This document shows, one piece after another, positions 34,904 to 44,982 of a DNA stretch of 64,000 bases (the first letter of the stretch is position 1; each line of letters starts with the position of its first letter). A program made the position numbers and the translations under genes. Under the pieces are notes generated by a model, which ran no database searches, was not told where the DNA came from, and saw only the letters and a program-made list of their open reading frames with translations. The stretch comes from Chryseobacterium paludis (GTDB lineage: Bacteria; Bacteroidota; Bacteroidia; Flavobacteriales; Weeksellaceae): contig NZ_CP099966.1 in NCBI RefSeq assembly GCF_025403485.1, positions 4,772,501 to 4,836,500 of the forward strand, in the 5' to 3' direction.

Positions 34904-34996
34904 TCGTCATTGCGAGGAGTGAAGCGACGAAGCAATCTCTCACAAATTGAAGCCGTTATTGTAAGGGATTGCTTCGCCTTTAGCTCGCAATGACGA
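34904..34996. repeat. Palindromic TCATTGCGAG-type MITE
   Basis: A 93-base inverted repeat: left end TCGTCATTGCGAG followed by GCGACGAAGCAATC, right end GGATTGCTTCG followed by CTCGCAATGACGA. This kind of element is widespread in many bacteria and often yields spurious RHCE...RND frames, which it does here on the minus strand. Confidence 0.8.
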
Positions 34997-35023
34997 AATC
35001 TGAATGATCTATAGTTAAAAATA

Positions 35024-35125
35024 AAACCACAAAAGTCACAAAAGTTTTTAAACACTTGAGTTATTTTAAGTACCAGAATGCTGCATAAGAAGTATACCTA
35101 ATTTTTTTTAAAATCTTTGATTTTT
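35024..35125. repeat. Dispersed intergenic repeat, copy B
   Basis: Same order of blocks as 26748-26845: CACAAAAGTTTTTAAA, CAGAATGCTG, ATAAGAAGTATA, AAATCTTTGATTT. It lies directly after the MITE. Confidence 0.65.
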
Positions 35126-35152
35126 ATGATTGCTTGAATTTTAAAAGGTGTT

Positions 35153-35195
35153 ATAAAAAAAACTTTGCGTTGAAAAAAATCCAGCGCAAAGTTTT
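35153..35195 (-). terminator. Terminator of the M28 peptidase gene
   Basis: AACTTTGCG at 35161-35169 pairs with CGCAAAGTT at 35185-35193; on the minus strand the stem is followed by a run of eight T. Confidence 0.8.
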
Positions 35196-35220
35196 CAAGC
35201 TCTATTTTCAAGCCAGTATT

Positions 35221-36690
35221 TTATCTTTCCAGTATAAAATTCGGGATAAGCTTAGGGCGTTCAGTTTCATTGGCAACTTTCCAAGAAGTTCTGTACATCC
35301 ATTCCGTCATTTTATATAGTTTTTTGTAATTAATATTTTCCGATTCATCCTGTGGTGTGTGATACTGATCATGTAAAACACTCGTAAAGAATATAGCCGG
35401 AATTCCAACTTTAGCATACGGAAGATGATCACTCCTAAAATAGAAATATTCCGCATGGCTGGGAGAGTCCCAGTCTTTAAGATATCTGAATTTTGTGCTT
35501 TCATTATTGGCATCTTCAGCCATTTTTACCAATTCTTCAGAGTTTTTGTGTGGAGCATTTCCGCCTAATAAAGCAGCTTCTTCAAGGCTGTTTCTTCCGA
35601 TCATATCACCATTTAATACAGCAACAATCTGCTCTTTTGGAACAACAGGATGCGATGCATGCCATCTCGATCCCAGCAAACCTCTTTCTTCGGCACCATG
35701 GAAAACAAAAAGAATACTTCTCTTACCAGGTTGTTTTTTATAAGCCCTTGCCATAGCTAATATAGCGACACACGTGCTGGCATTATCATCGGCGCCATTG
35801 TAAATGGTGTCGTTTTTTACAGGATGCCTGATTCCATCATGATCCTGATGTCCACTCATTAAAACATATTCATTTTTCAATTTAGGATCTGTTCCTTCAA
35901 TTTTCCCGATTACATTAACGGAAGGGTATTTATAAGTTTCAGTGATCAGGTTTATGGAGATCTTAGGGTTGTTTTTCACCCAGTTTGCATTTTCTCTTTT
36001 GATCCATAGAACAGGAATATTATTAGTGATGGTTTCTCTCAACCCCTCAACTCCGTAGGAACCTCTCGTCATTTGAGGAAGAATTTCTACCCAACTTTTT
36101 TCCGAAGTATCATCAGTGATGAAGATAATGGCTTTAGCACCAAGGCTCAGTGCTGTGTTATAATATTTTGTTCTTACAAATCCGGGATACCTTCTTACAA
36201 AAAGGGTCATTTCCTTTTCAATATTTTTATCAGATGCATTTACAGCAAGAACTTTACCCTTAAGATCGAGTTTTGATAAATCTTCAGGTTCTGTATTTCC
36301 GGCATATACAATATCAGTATCCAAATTAGCATTTACGGGCTCAGCAACGAGGAAATCTTTCCATAATTTTAAAGTCGTGTTACCTATTTTTACAGTACTT
36401 TGAGGAATGACCTGATGTCTGTACATATCAAAATACTGGAAAAAAGTTCCATTGTCACCCGCAGGAGCCATTCCTGCCTCTTTAGCTTTGTCAGCAAGCC
36501 ACATCGAAACTTTAAGCTCATTTAAAGTTCCTGCCTCACGTCCCCAAAATTGGTCAGCAGCCATTTCGTACATATCTTTTTTAATATCCGACTCTTTAAT
36601 AGCTGATACCAAAGGTTTTTTGTAATTCTGGCCGTTTGTGAAACTGATGATAAATAAACCCAACAGTGAAAGAAGATAGTTCTTATTCAT
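35221..36690 (-). CDS. M28 family zinc aminopeptidase, exported
   Basis: A 489-residue protein with signal peptide (MNKNYLLSLLGLFIISFTNG). A PA-like insert (about residues 120-230) precedes the catalytic domain. Zinc ligands appear in order: VLMSGHQDHDG (His), NGADDNASTCVAILA (Asp), FHGAEERGLLGS (catalytic Glu then Glu ligand), LNGDMIGRNS (Asp) and the late HDQYHTPQDE (His). It removes N-terminal residues from peptides in the periplasm or outside. It may share a transcript with the small gene upstream (11 bases away). Confidence 0.92.
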   Translation of the reverse strand: MNKNYLLSLLGLFIISFTNGQNYKKPLVSAIKESDIKKDMYEMAADQFWGREAGTLNELKVSMWLADKAKEAGMAPAGDNGTFFQYFDMYRHQVIPQSTVKIGNTTLKLWKDFLVAEPVNANLDTDIVYAGNTEPEDLSKLDLKGKVLAVNASDKNIEKEMTLFVRRYPGFVRTKYYNTALSLGAKAIIFITDDTSEKSWVEILPQMTRGSYGVEGLRETITNNIPVLWIKRENANWVKNNPKISINLITETYKYPSVNVIGKIEGTDPKLKNEYVLMSGHQDHDGIRHPVKNDTIYNGADDNASTCVAILAMARAYKKQPGKRSILFVFHGAEERGLLGSRWHASHPVVPKEQIVAVLNGDMIGRNSLEEAALLGGNAPHKNSEELVKMAEDANNESTKFRYLKDWDSPSHAEYFYFRSDHLPYAKVGIPAIFFTSVLHDQYHTPQDESENINYKKLYKMTEWMYRTSWKVANETERPKLIPNFILER

Positions 36691-36701
36691 AACTTTTAAT
36701 G

Positions 36702-36938
36702 TTAATTCAGATTGGATAATTTCTCAGAAAACTGCTTCGAAAATTCTTTTCTGTCCTCTTCCAGTTTCTCTTTTTCTGCAGGTAGAATATAGTTAAATAA
36801 GACCTTTTCTTCACGGTCGATAAAAATGATTTCTTTTTCTTCTCCATCGATCATTTGTAAGAATATCTCCCACATAGAAACGTCTTTTAATCGTAATAAC
36901 TCAAAAAAATCGTCTGCTTTTATTTCTATTTTTTTCAT
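36702..36938 (-). CDS. Small hypothetical protein
   Basis: A 78-residue charged, helical protein (MKKIEIKADDFFELLRLKDV, then MWEIFLQMIDGEEKEIIFID). The last third is a Glu/Lys-rich helix (AEKEKLEEDRKEFSKQF). No family is recognised. It sits between a DUF5686 gene (10 bases) and the M28 peptidase gene (11 bases) and is probably transcribed with both. Confidence 0.6.
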   Translation of the reverse strand: MKKIEIKADDFFELLRLKDVSMWEIFLQMIDGEEKEIIFIDREEKVLFNYILPAEKEKLEEDRKEFSKQFSEKLSNLN

Positions 36939-36948
36939 GTCTTAATTA

Positions 36949-39363
36949 TTAAAATTCCAATAGCTTTAATTTAAACTGTACCGCAAAATTTTGCTTAAAA
37001 TTGGAAGTTGTATAATATCCAACTCTATAAAATACTCCTAAATTAAAATAACTCGAAAGGAAGTTATTCCATTCCAAACCTACTTCCTGATACAAATGGT
37101 CCAGCTTTTTGAATCTGAAATCATGATATTCAGGATGTTTCATATCTCCGATAGTTCCTCTTAATACAAAGTCGAAACTGGAAACATTTTGTCCGATACT
37201 TTTTAAATAAAACGGAAGTTTATGGGTAAAGTAATAGGCAATAAATTTATCGTTGTAATATTTTCCACCTTCCAATGTGGCAAAGCCCAGATATGAAGTA
37301 AGGTTAAAATTGATATCTCTGCTCGGAGAGGCAAGACCATTCATGGTGAAATTTTTCCAGATCGGAGCTTCTCCCAAAACCAATCCACCATATAACCTTA
37401 CGCCAGTTGTTCCTAAAACAGTTTTAAAGTTGTGAACAAAAAGCGCATCAAAACGGGTGTAATTGAAGTCACCACCTAAAACTTTATAACTCTGTTCATA
37501 ATTAAAATAAAGTTCAGGATATTTCTGATCGATAATAGATTTGCCTTGAGGCGTCATAATATTCGTGGAATTCGGAGAAAACTTTAAGGTAAATAAAGTA
37601 TTGAAATTTTCAAACGAGGAACCGCTATTTCTGAATTGATAATCGAACATGGCCTGCTCAAAATTTCTTCTCGCGGCAAAAACCAGGGTAAGACCATTGG
37701 TGACGTCATTTAAGTAAGATAGGGAAGCTCCTCTAAAATGATAATACCTGTCATTATTAAGGTTGTTCCCGTAGTTCATCATTCTCATTTTGAAATTCCA
37801 GAGCCTTCTGTAGAATTCGCCTGAAGCTGTTACATCATTGTAGTATTCAATTCTGAAAAAAGAGTTTTTTTCCAATGTGGTCTTCATATCAAGACCAATT
37901 CCGTATTTCCATTTATCATCCTTGAATCCATAGGCAAAATAATAATCCGGAGAAAAATAAGGATTAAAAGTTTCGTTCAATTTAGCTTTTAATCCCAGTC
38001 TGAAACCTTCATACAAGTTATAATTTACAATTTCGTCCACCGCAAAATCAACAATACCAACTCTGATTTGCCCATTGATAAGTCCTGTTAGTATTTTCGC
38101 TTTGTTATCGATATTATAAATTTTCCCCAGGCTGTCTATCGTCGTATAAGTATTCCTTTCCCGTTCTGTTAAAGGATCTGTCCTGTATTGATCCAATGAT
38201 GTTCCGTCAGAATTTTTTACAGAGAAAGTATAACCTTTAAAATCTTTGGAATTTTCCTCAATAGGAGAGTTGAAGTCAAAATATTTTGAAGTCAGAAAAG
38301 CATACGTTCCAAAACTATTTTTAGATTTTTTGAGGGAATCATTATCATCATTTTCTTTACCTTCATCTTTCATCGCCATTTTACTCATTCGAAGTTTTAC
38401 CTTTTCATGAGCTAAAAACCACTTGTTATTATAGAAGACCCATGTACTCGTAATAATCCCATCGTTTTTATTTTTACTGATATTTTCAATTTTCTTAATA
38501 CCATATGTTTCGGTATCTACATAAATTGCTCCGTTATACTTTCGCTTTTTATCCGATTTCTTATAATTCACTTCACGAAAACGGATCACAAAATTCTTTC
38601 TGCCATCCAATTCGATCGTATCAGTAAGAAAATACCTGTATAAACCTCTGTTTTCCTGTTTGATCTGATTCGGAATACGGTCCCTGTTACTTTGTTGTAG
38701 GGCGATCATTTCATAAATAGGTTGCTTAAGGCCCGAGATCCTGTTATCCAGAATATTGATCTTCTCCCCATATTTTTTTGAATACATAAATTCCTGAGCC
38801 CTTTCCCAAAGGAACAGTTTGCTTTTTGAGAATATCTTTCTTGCAGAAATGTTGTTTAATGAATCTTTCTCCCTTTTCTTTTTGAAAAAATTGGTGTCAT
38901 TAAAAAATTCATTAAACTGAGAAATGCTGTCTTCATCAATATCCAAAGAGACCTTCTCATAGGATTTGTAAGCATAGGAACTTAGACTTTTCGGAGAATT
39001 GTCTTTGAAATATTTATTGACCTTATTAAGGATTTCCAATGCCCTCGGATCACTCTTGTCTTGTAGAATAACGGTTTCAATAGCCGTAGTTTTTGAAGAA
39101 GTTTTAAGAAGTGAAACCTGCATACGATCTTCTACCAAAGCAATCTCATTCTGGTAGTGATTTGCCTGAATTTCGACACTCTTGCATTTAGTTTTAAATT
39201 CAAAGGTACCCTTTGAGTCTGTTTCTCCCAGAAGCTTATTGTCACAAAATACTTTTGCATTGGAAATAGGGAGTTTGTCTACTTCGTCTATGACCTGGAT
39301 TTTTGATTGTGAGTAACCAAAAATAAACGTCCAGAAAAATATAATAAATAGAACCCTTTTCAT
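36949..39363 (-). CDS. DUF5686 outer-membrane protein with N-terminal carboxypeptidase-like domain (copy 2)
   Basis: About 804 residues; I chose the ATG at 39363 because it opens a proper signal peptide (MKRVLFIIFFWTFIFGYSQS). Residues 20-100 form a carboxypeptidase-D regulatory-like beta sandwich (VIDEVDKLPISNAKVFCDNK, GETDSKGTFEFKTKCKSVEI). Residues 110-804 are DUF5686: SDPRALEILNKVNKYFKDNS, KPIYEM-like segments and repeated amphipathic strands ending in KLKLLEF, an outer-membrane barrel signature. Paralogue of the next upstream gene with which it shares order and many motifs. Probably a surface import or assembly protein; substrate unknown. Confidence 0.85.
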   Translation of the reverse strand: MKRVLFIIFFWTFIFGYSQSKIQVIDEVDKLPISNAKVFCDNKLLGETDSKGTFEFKTKCKSVEIQANHYQNEIALVEDRMQVSLLKTSSKTTAIETVILQDKSDPRALEILNKVNKYFKDNSPKSLSSYAYKSYEKVSLDIDEDSISQFNEFFNDTNFFKKKREKDSLNNISARKIFSKSKLFLWERAQEFMYSKKYGEKINILDNRISGLKQPIYEMIALQQSNRDRIPNQIKQENRGLYRYFLTDTIELDGRKNFVIRFREVNYKKSDKKRKYNGAIYVDTETYGIKKIENISKNKNDGIITSTWVFYNNKWFLAHEKVKLRMSKMAMKDEGKENDDNDSLKKSKNSFGTYAFLTSKYFDFNSPIEENSKDFKGYTFSVKNSDGTSLDQYRTDPLTERERNTYTTIDSLGKIYNIDNKAKILTGLINGQIRVGIVDFAVDEIVNYNLYEGFRLGLKAKLNETFNPYFSPDYYFAYGFKDDKWKYGIGLDMKTTLEKNSFFRIEYYNDVTASGEFYRRLWNFKMRMMNYGNNLNNDRYYHFRGASLSYLNDVTNGLTLVFAARRNFEQAMFDYQFRNSGSSFENFNTLFTLKFSPNSTNIMTPQGKSIIDQKYPELYFNYEQSYKVLGGDFNYTRFDALFVHNFKTVLGTTGVRLYGGLVLGEAPIWKNFTMNGLASPSRDINFNLTSYLGFATLEGGKYYNDKFIAYYFTHKLPFYLKSIGQNVSSFDFVLRGTIGDMKHPEYHDFRFKKLDHLYQEVGLEWNNFLSSYFNLGVFYRVGYYTTSNFKQNFAVQFKLKLLEF

Positions 39364-39505
39364 GAAATAAATGTAATCCAAAATTAATGATATTTCTTGT
39401 TCCGAAAAAGTTTTGTTATAGTTATTAATATAATTTTCATCTTGATTTACAGGACTGTTTTAGTAGAAATGCAACTAAATAATATTATACAGGTTATAGC
39501 AAAAT

Positions 39506-39534
39506 AAAAACTCCCAAAATTTTTGGGAGTTTTT
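39506..39534 (-). terminator. Terminator between the DUF5686 genes
   Basis: AAAAACTCCCAAAA pairs perfectly with TTTTGGGAGTTTTT around a two-base loop. It shows the two paralogues have separate transcripts. Confidence 0.88.
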
Positions 39535-39568
39535 ATTATTATCTATAAAATATTGCTATTTAAATATT

Positions 39569-42022
39569 TTAAAGGATACTTAATTTTATCTTTATGCCAA
39601 AGTTGTCTTTAAATTGAGATGTTTGATAATGTCCTAATCTGTAGGATAGTCCTACACCGAAACTTGTGCCCAAAAATCTGTTCCAGATAAATCCAACTTC
39701 CTGATAATAATGATCGAGTACCTGAAAATCAAACTGATGGTCACCTCTGTTTTTAAAGTTTCCTATAGCAGATTGATATTCAATTTCTATGTTGGAATAC
39801 TTTGTACCTAAAGTTTTGAATCGGAATGGCAGATATTGGGAAATTTTAAATGCAACAAATTTATCCGCAAAGAAAGTCCCTGAAGGCATTGTTGTAAATC
39901 CTAAATTAGATGGAGTATTAATATTTGAATACCACTTGTCAGAATTTTGATCTTTTTGCCCGGCTATTTCAAAATTCTTCCAGATAGGAGCAGTTCCCGA
40001 GGATATTCCCCCGAAAAGTTTAATGTTGGTATATCCTAATTTAGATCTGAACTGGTGAATAATCAACGCGTCTAACCGGTGATAATCCAGATCTCCACCT
40101 AAAGCATCAAATCCTTTTTCATAATTTACAAAAAACTGAGGGTAACTTTTTTCATAGGTGTATTTTCCACTGGGAGTCATGATGTTTTTGTCGTTGGGAG
40201 CATATTTTAAAGATAATGTTGTACTTACATTGTCAAAGCTATTACCCAGATTTTTATACTGATAGTCGAAAAGAGCCTGTTGTTTTTCTTTATTTACAGC
40301 AATTTTCATGCTTAATGAATTTGAAATATCATAAAGAAATGAAGCTCCCCATTTTTGGCTTTTATAAAAAGTTTCGTTATGAAGATCTAAATTGATATCT
40401 GAAACTTTCATCATCATATCCCACATATTGTTGCTAAATCTACCCGCTGCAAAGACATCATCTACATAATCAATACGGAAAACAGATGTCCTTTTGTGGG
40501 ATAATTTCACATCCAGGCCTAATCCATATTTCCAGTGGTGATCTTTAAAACCATATCCGACATATCCATCAGGAGAAAATGTTTTGTTGAATTTTTCGTT
40601 GAGTTTTAGACCTGCTCCCAAACGTAAACCCTGGTACTTGTCATAACTCAAAAATTTAGTAAGATCAAAATCAATCATTTTGTAACGCAGATTTCCTCTC
40701 ATTAACTGTGTTAAAAAACCTAGTTTCTTTTCAAAATCATGCTTTTGAACAAAACTATCGATTTTAGCATAGGTAGCACTTTCTCTTGTAGTAAGACTGT
40801 CGGTTCTGTATTTCTGAAGCAAACTTCCATCGGAACTTTTCATTTCAAGAGAGTAGCCTTTGAAGTCGGATGCTTTCTGCGCTTCGTTGATTTCAAAATC
40901 AAAAAATCGGTTTTTTACATACAGATAGCTGCCAAATCTCTTTTTGTTATATTTTACCTTTTCTCCTTCTTTTAAACTGTCTTTTTTAGACGTATTAAAG
41001 CTTTGGCTGCTCATTTTTAATTTAATGTCTTCATAATCTAAAAACCATTTGTTATTAATCGGTTTCCAGACAGAAACGATGTTTCCTTCGTTCTGTTTTT
41101 TATTAACACTTTCAAACTTTTTTAATGCAAAACTTTCCGCATCTACATATATTTTTCCGTTGAATTTTCTTGGATTCTGTTTTTTCTTATCAGTAATTTC
41201 TTTGAATTTGATGACATAGGTTTTTCTTCCATCAAGCTGTAAAGTGTCAGAAAGATAAAAATTAAACAATTCCCTGTTTTCCGGTCTCAGTTGTCTCGGG
41301 GTTCTGTCTAAGTTCGAAATATTAATTGCCAATGCTTCATAAATTGGATTTTTAAACCCTGACATTCTGTTGTCTATAATATTGGTTTTTTCGCCAAACT
41401 TCTTAGAATATTTGTATTCTGTAGCTTTTTCCCAAAGGAACATCTGACTTTCCTGGGATGCATTAAGGAAATCTTCGTTAATCAGCGAATCTTTCTTCTG
41501 ACCTTCTTTCTGTTTAAAATTCTTATGATCTACCTTGGAAAGAGAATCTTTTCTTATCGCTAAAAAATTTTTAAAGGTTTCGACGGAGTCTCTATCGACA
41601 TCAATAGAAGATTTACTATATGATTTAAAACTGTAAGAATCTAAAGACTTCGGAGCATTATCTTTAGCTCTCTTATTAACTTCATCCAGTATTTTTAGTG
41701 CTCTCGGATCACTTTTATCATTAATAACAACCCTGTCGATATTGTCCATTTTTTCAGACAAAGGCTGAAGTGATATCTCCATTGTTTTTTTTACGTCAAC
41801 CGTAGCATCTTCAAAATTGCTGGCTAGAATTTCTACTTTTTTACATTTTGTTTTAAAAGATAATAAGCCTTCATGATTGGTTTTTCCAAGGAGATTATCA
41901 TCACAGTAGACCGCCGCATTTTGAATAGGCTTATTATTGGTTTTACCAAATACCTTCAATTGTGTCTGACCGAAAATTAATACCGTAAAAAATAAAAATA
42001 ATAGAGATGAAAATTTTGCCAT
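39569..42022 (-). CDS. DUF5686 outer-membrane protein with N-terminal carboxypeptidase-like domain (copy 1)
   Basis: An 817-residue protein with signal peptide (MAKFSSLLFLFFTVLIFGQT). Domain order as in its neighbour: regulatory-like domain with NNKPIQNAAVYCDDNLLGKT and GLLSFKTKCKKVEILASN, then DUF5686 with SDPRALKILDEVNKRAKDNA, LSDTLQLDGRKTYVIKFKEI, YSNIEIEYQS and a C-terminal barrel ending IKIKLSIL. The KCKxVEI and LFLWExAxE segments are nearly the same in both copies, so this is a tandem duplication. Expected in the outer membrane. Function not established. Confidence 0.85.
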   Translation of the reverse strand: MAKFSSLLFLFFTVLIFGQTQLKVFGKTNNKPIQNAAVYCDDNLLGKTNHEGLLSFKTKCKKVEILASNFEDATVDVKKTMEISLQPLSEKMDNIDRVVINDKSDPRALKILDEVNKRAKDNAPKSLDSYSFKSYSKSSIDVDRDSVETFKNFLAIRKDSLSKVDHKNFKQKEGQKKDSLINEDFLNASQESQMFLWEKATEYKYSKKFGEKTNIIDNRMSGFKNPIYEALAINISNLDRTPRQLRPENRELFNFYLSDTLQLDGRKTYVIKFKEITDKKKQNPRKFNGKIYVDAESFALKKFESVNKKQNEGNIVSVWKPINNKWFLDYEDIKLKMSSQSFNTSKKDSLKEGEKVKYNKKRFGSYLYVKNRFFDFEINEAQKASDFKGYSLEMKSSDGSLLQKYRTDSLTTRESATYAKIDSFVQKHDFEKKLGFLTQLMRGNLRYKMIDFDLTKFLSYDKYQGLRLGAGLKLNEKFNKTFSPDGYVGYGFKDHHWKYGLGLDVKLSHKRTSVFRIDYVDDVFAAGRFSNNMWDMMMKVSDINLDLHNETFYKSQKWGASFLYDISNSLSMKIAVNKEKQQALFDYQYKNLGNSFDNVSTTLSLKYAPNDKNIMTPSGKYTYEKSYPQFFVNYEKGFDALGGDLDYHRLDALIIHQFRSKLGYTNIKLFGGISSGTAPIWKNFEIAGQKDQNSDKWYSNINTPSNLGFTTMPSGTFFADKFVAFKISQYLPFRFKTLGTKYSNIEIEYQSAIGNFKNRGDHQFDFQVLDHYYQEVGFIWNRFLGTSFGVGLSYRLGHYQTSQFKDNFGIKIKLSIL

Positions 42023-42097
42023 TAGCTTTTTATAGATAAGACAACGCGATTGAAAAAAAGTTACAAAATGATGTAAGAAAATAATATTCGGTCAAAA

Positions 42098-42129
42098 ATA
42101 AAGCAGCTGTTAAAAAACAGCTGCTTTAT
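42098..42129 (-). terminator. Terminator of alaS
   Basis: ATAAAGCAGCTGTT pairs perfectly with AACAGCTGCTTTAT around an AAAA loop, 25 bases after the alaS stop. Confidence 0.88.
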
Positions 42130-42153
42130 TATATTTTGATTTTAATTGTAAAA

Positions 42154-44757
42154 TTAAATATTCAAAGCTTTTTGATAAGCATTTTCTAAACCATCAAGAT
42201 TTTTCCCACCAGCCGTAGCAAAACCAGGGTTTCCGCCACCTCCGCCTTGGATCTCATTAGCTAATTCTTTTACGATAGCTCCAGCCTGATAATGAGCAGC
42301 CAGGTCATCAGAAACACCTACAGTGATCATCGGTTTATCATCAGCATTGGAAAGAACGATCGTTACAGAAGTTGGGATCTCTTTTTTCAGCTGGAAAACA
42401 ATATCTTTTACTGAACCCGCATCTAACGAAGTTTTCTTAACCAATAATTGCTTATCTCCTTTCTGTTCATAAGCACTTTTCCAATCACCAATCTCCCCTT
42501 TAGCTTTCTCTTTCTTCAATGATTCAACTTCAGATTTCAGAGACGTATTTTCTTCGATTAACTTTTCGATAGATCTTACAACATCTTTCGATTTTAATAA
42601 TTGAGAAAGTTCTGTAATCTGTTGCTCCAGATTTTTAAAATATTCAGCAGATTTATCTCCGGATATCGCTTCAATTCTCCTGATCCCTGCAGCTGCAGAA
42701 TTTTCAGAAGTAATCTTGAAATGACCAATTTCACTCGTGTTCTTAACGTGAGTTCCACCGCATAGTTCCTTTGAACTTCCAAACTGGATCATTCTCACGC
42801 TGTCACCATACTTTTCACCAAATAAAGCCATCGCTCCTTTGTCAATCGCTTCCTGGATAGGAATATTTCTAAACTCCTGTAAAGCAATGCTGTCTTTGAT
42901 CTTTTGATTTACTTTTTCTTCTATTACAGCCAATTCTTCTTCTGTCATCTTGTTGAAATGAGAGAAGTCAAAACGCAAATAATCGGGTCCTACATAAGAG
43001 CCTTTTTGTTCTACGTGAGTTCCCAAAACTTCTCTGAGAGCTTCATGCAAAAGGTGAGTAACAGAATGGTTTGCCTGAGAATTTTTTCTCTCTGTAGCAT
43101 TTACCTTAGCATAAAAAACCGCTCCGGCATCTTTTGGAAGACCGTTGATCAGTGAAATGATCAATCCATTTTCCTTTTTCGTTTCTAATACTTCAAAACT
43201 TTCTGTAGCGTTTTCTAAAACACCTTTATCGCCGATTTGTCCACCTCCTTCAGGATAAAAAGGCGAGTTGCTTAAAACAACCTGATAGAATTCGCCATCC
43301 TTGTTTTCAACTTTTCGGTATCTTGTTATATAAGTTTCAGCTTCAAGCTCGTCGTATCCAACAAAAGTTTCAGGCTTTTCTTCCAAAACTACCCAATCGT
43401 AAACCTTAGAAGCAGAGTCTTTTTTAGAACGTTGCTTTTGTTTTGCCATTTCAGCTTTAAATCCTTCCTCATCAATAGTCAGCCCTTTTTCTTCAGCGAT
43501 AATTCTTGTTAAATCGTCAGGAAAACCATAAGTGTCGTACAACTCAAAAACCTCAACGGAAGGTAATACCTTTGAATTGTCAGCGATAGTTTGCTGAATC
43601 AATCTTTCAACTCTTACCAGACCACTTTCAATGGTTTTTAAGAATGATTCTTCTTCACTTTTAATTACTTCGGTAACCAGATTTCCTTGTTTCTCCAATT
43701 CAGGGAAATAAGGTCCCATCTGATCTTTAAGTACCGAAACCAATTCGAAAAGGAAAGGTTCTTTCATTCCTAAAAATCGATAAGAATAAGAAATCGCTCT
43801 TCTTAAAATTCTTCTGATCACATATCCAGCACCTCCGTTTGAAGGTAATTGTCCGTCTGCAATAGCAAAAGAAACGGCTCTGATGTGATCTACCACCACA
43901 CGGATAGCAATATCTTTTTCGTCTTCTAAAATTCCCGTATACTTCTTGCCTGAAAGTTCTTCAACTTTAGCAATAAGCGGAGTGAAAACGTCTGTATCAT
44001 AGTTGGAAGATTTCCCCTGTAATGCCATACAAAGACGCTCAAATCCCATTCCCGTATCAACATGCTGTTGTGGGAGTTTTTCTAAGCTTTTATCCGCTTT
44101 CCTGTTGAATTCCATGAAAACCAGATTCCAGACCTCAACAACCTGCGGGTGGTCATTATTTACTAATTCCAGTCCTGAAACTCTCGCTTTTTCTTCAGGT
44201 GTTCTAAGGTCAACATGGATTTCTGAACATGGTCCGCATGGTCCACTTTCACCCATTTCCCAGAAATTATCTTTTTTATTTCCATTGATAATTCTATCTT
44301 CAGAAATGTGAGATTTCCAGAAGTCATAAGCATCCTGATCTCTTTCAAGATTTTCAGAAGCATCACCTTCAAAAATAGTTACATATAAATTTTCTTTAGG
44401 AATTCCATAAACTCCAGTCAACAATTCCCAGGCAAAAGCAATAGCATCTTTTTTAAAATAATCACCAAAAGACCAGTTTCCTAACATTTCAAACATGGTA
44501 TGGTGGTAGGTATCTCTACCTACATCATCCAGATCATTATGTTTCCCTGAAACCCTCAAACATTTTTGAGTATCGGCAATTCTAGGGGCTGTAGGTACTT
44601 TATAACCCAGGAAAAAATCCTTGAATTGAGTCATTCCCGAATTAGAGAACATGAGTGTAGGGTCGTCTTTCAACACAATAGGTGCTGAAGGAACGATAAG
44701 GTGGTCTTTACTTTTAAAATAATCTAAAAATTTTTGACGTATCTCTTGTGATGTCAT
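42154..44757 (-). CDS. alaS: Alanyl-tRNA synthetase
   Basis: An 867-residue class II synthetase. Catalytic core residues 1-240 (FSNSGMTQFKDFFLG motif, RVSGKHNDLDDVGRDTYHHT, MGFERLCMAL). The editing domain has the zinc-binding HSVTHLLHEAL and KELCGGTHVKNTSEIG. The C-terminal C-Ala domain ends with IQGGGGGNPGFATAGGKNLD. Length normal. Single gene with own promoter box and terminator, divergent from the ECF sigma locus. Confidence 0.97.
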   Translation of the reverse strand: MTSQEIRQKFLDYFKSKDHLIVPSAPIVLKDDPTLMFSNSGMTQFKDFFLGYKVPTAPRIADTQKCLRVSGKHNDLDDVGRDTYHHTMFEMLGNWSFGDYFKKDAIAFAWELLTGVYGIPKENLYVTIFEGDASENLERDQDAYDFWKSHISEDRIINGNKKDNFWEMGESGPCGPCSEIHVDLRTPEEKARVSGLELVNNDHPQVVEVWNLVFMEFNRKADKSLEKLPQQHVDTGMGFERLCMALQGKSSNYDTDVFTPLIAKVEELSGKKYTGILEDEKDIAIRVVVDHIRAVSFAIADGQLPSNGGAGYVIRRILRRAISYSYRFLGMKEPFLFELVSVLKDQMGPYFPELEKQGNLVTEVIKSEEESFLKTIESGLVRVERLIQQTIADNSKVLPSVEVFELYDTYGFPDDLTRIIAEEKGLTIDEEGFKAEMAKQKQRSKKDSASKVYDWVVLEEKPETFVGYDELEAETYITRYRKVENKDGEFYQVVLSNSPFYPEGGGQIGDKGVLENATESFEVLETKKENGLIISLINGLPKDAGAVFYAKVNATERKNSQANHSVTHLLHEALREVLGTHVEQKGSYVGPDYLRFDFSHFNKMTEEELAVIEEKVNQKIKDSIALQEFRNIPIQEAIDKGAMALFGEKYGDSVRMIQFGSSKELCGGTHVKNTSEIGHFKITSENSAAAGIRRIEAISGDKSAEYFKNLEQQITELSQLLKSKDVVRSIEKLIEENTSLKSEVESLKKEKAKGEIGDWKSAYEQKGDKQLLVKKTSLDAGSVKDIVFQLKKEIPTSVTIVLSNADDKPMITVGVSDDLAAHYQAGAIVKELANEIQGGGGGNPGFATAGGKNLDGLENAYQKALNI

Positions 44758-44794
44758 AAGTATATGTATTGCTTTGCTTTTTTATGATAAGATG

Positions 44795-44802
44795 CAAATT
44801 TA
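44795..44802 (-). promoter_or_regulatory. TAnnTTTG promoter box of alaS
   Basis: On the minus strand TAAATTTG lies about 37 bases before the alaS ATG; a TTTG lies further upstream with spacing of about 22. Confidence 0.5.
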
Positions 44803-44982
44803 AGATTTTTGAGTGATTTTCTACCAAATATTTGATAGTGTAGTTTGGGTGTATTAAAAAATAGTTGTGCTTCCGATTTTGTGTCGATCAAAAAGACACG
44901 AAGAATCTTTATCCTAATAAAACTTTGTGTCTTTCCATTTAACTTATTATCTTCGTTAGTATCTGGAAAGATAAAGATTACT

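Noticed and set aside
34855-35055. Minus-strand frame with RHCE/RND pattern
   Set aside because: It is the translation of the palindromic MITE at 34904-34996, not a gene.
44881-44904. GTGTC...GACAC hairpin upstream of the sigma gene as a riboswitch
   Set aside because: It is a simple five-base stem lying upstream of the likely promoter, with no further structure.
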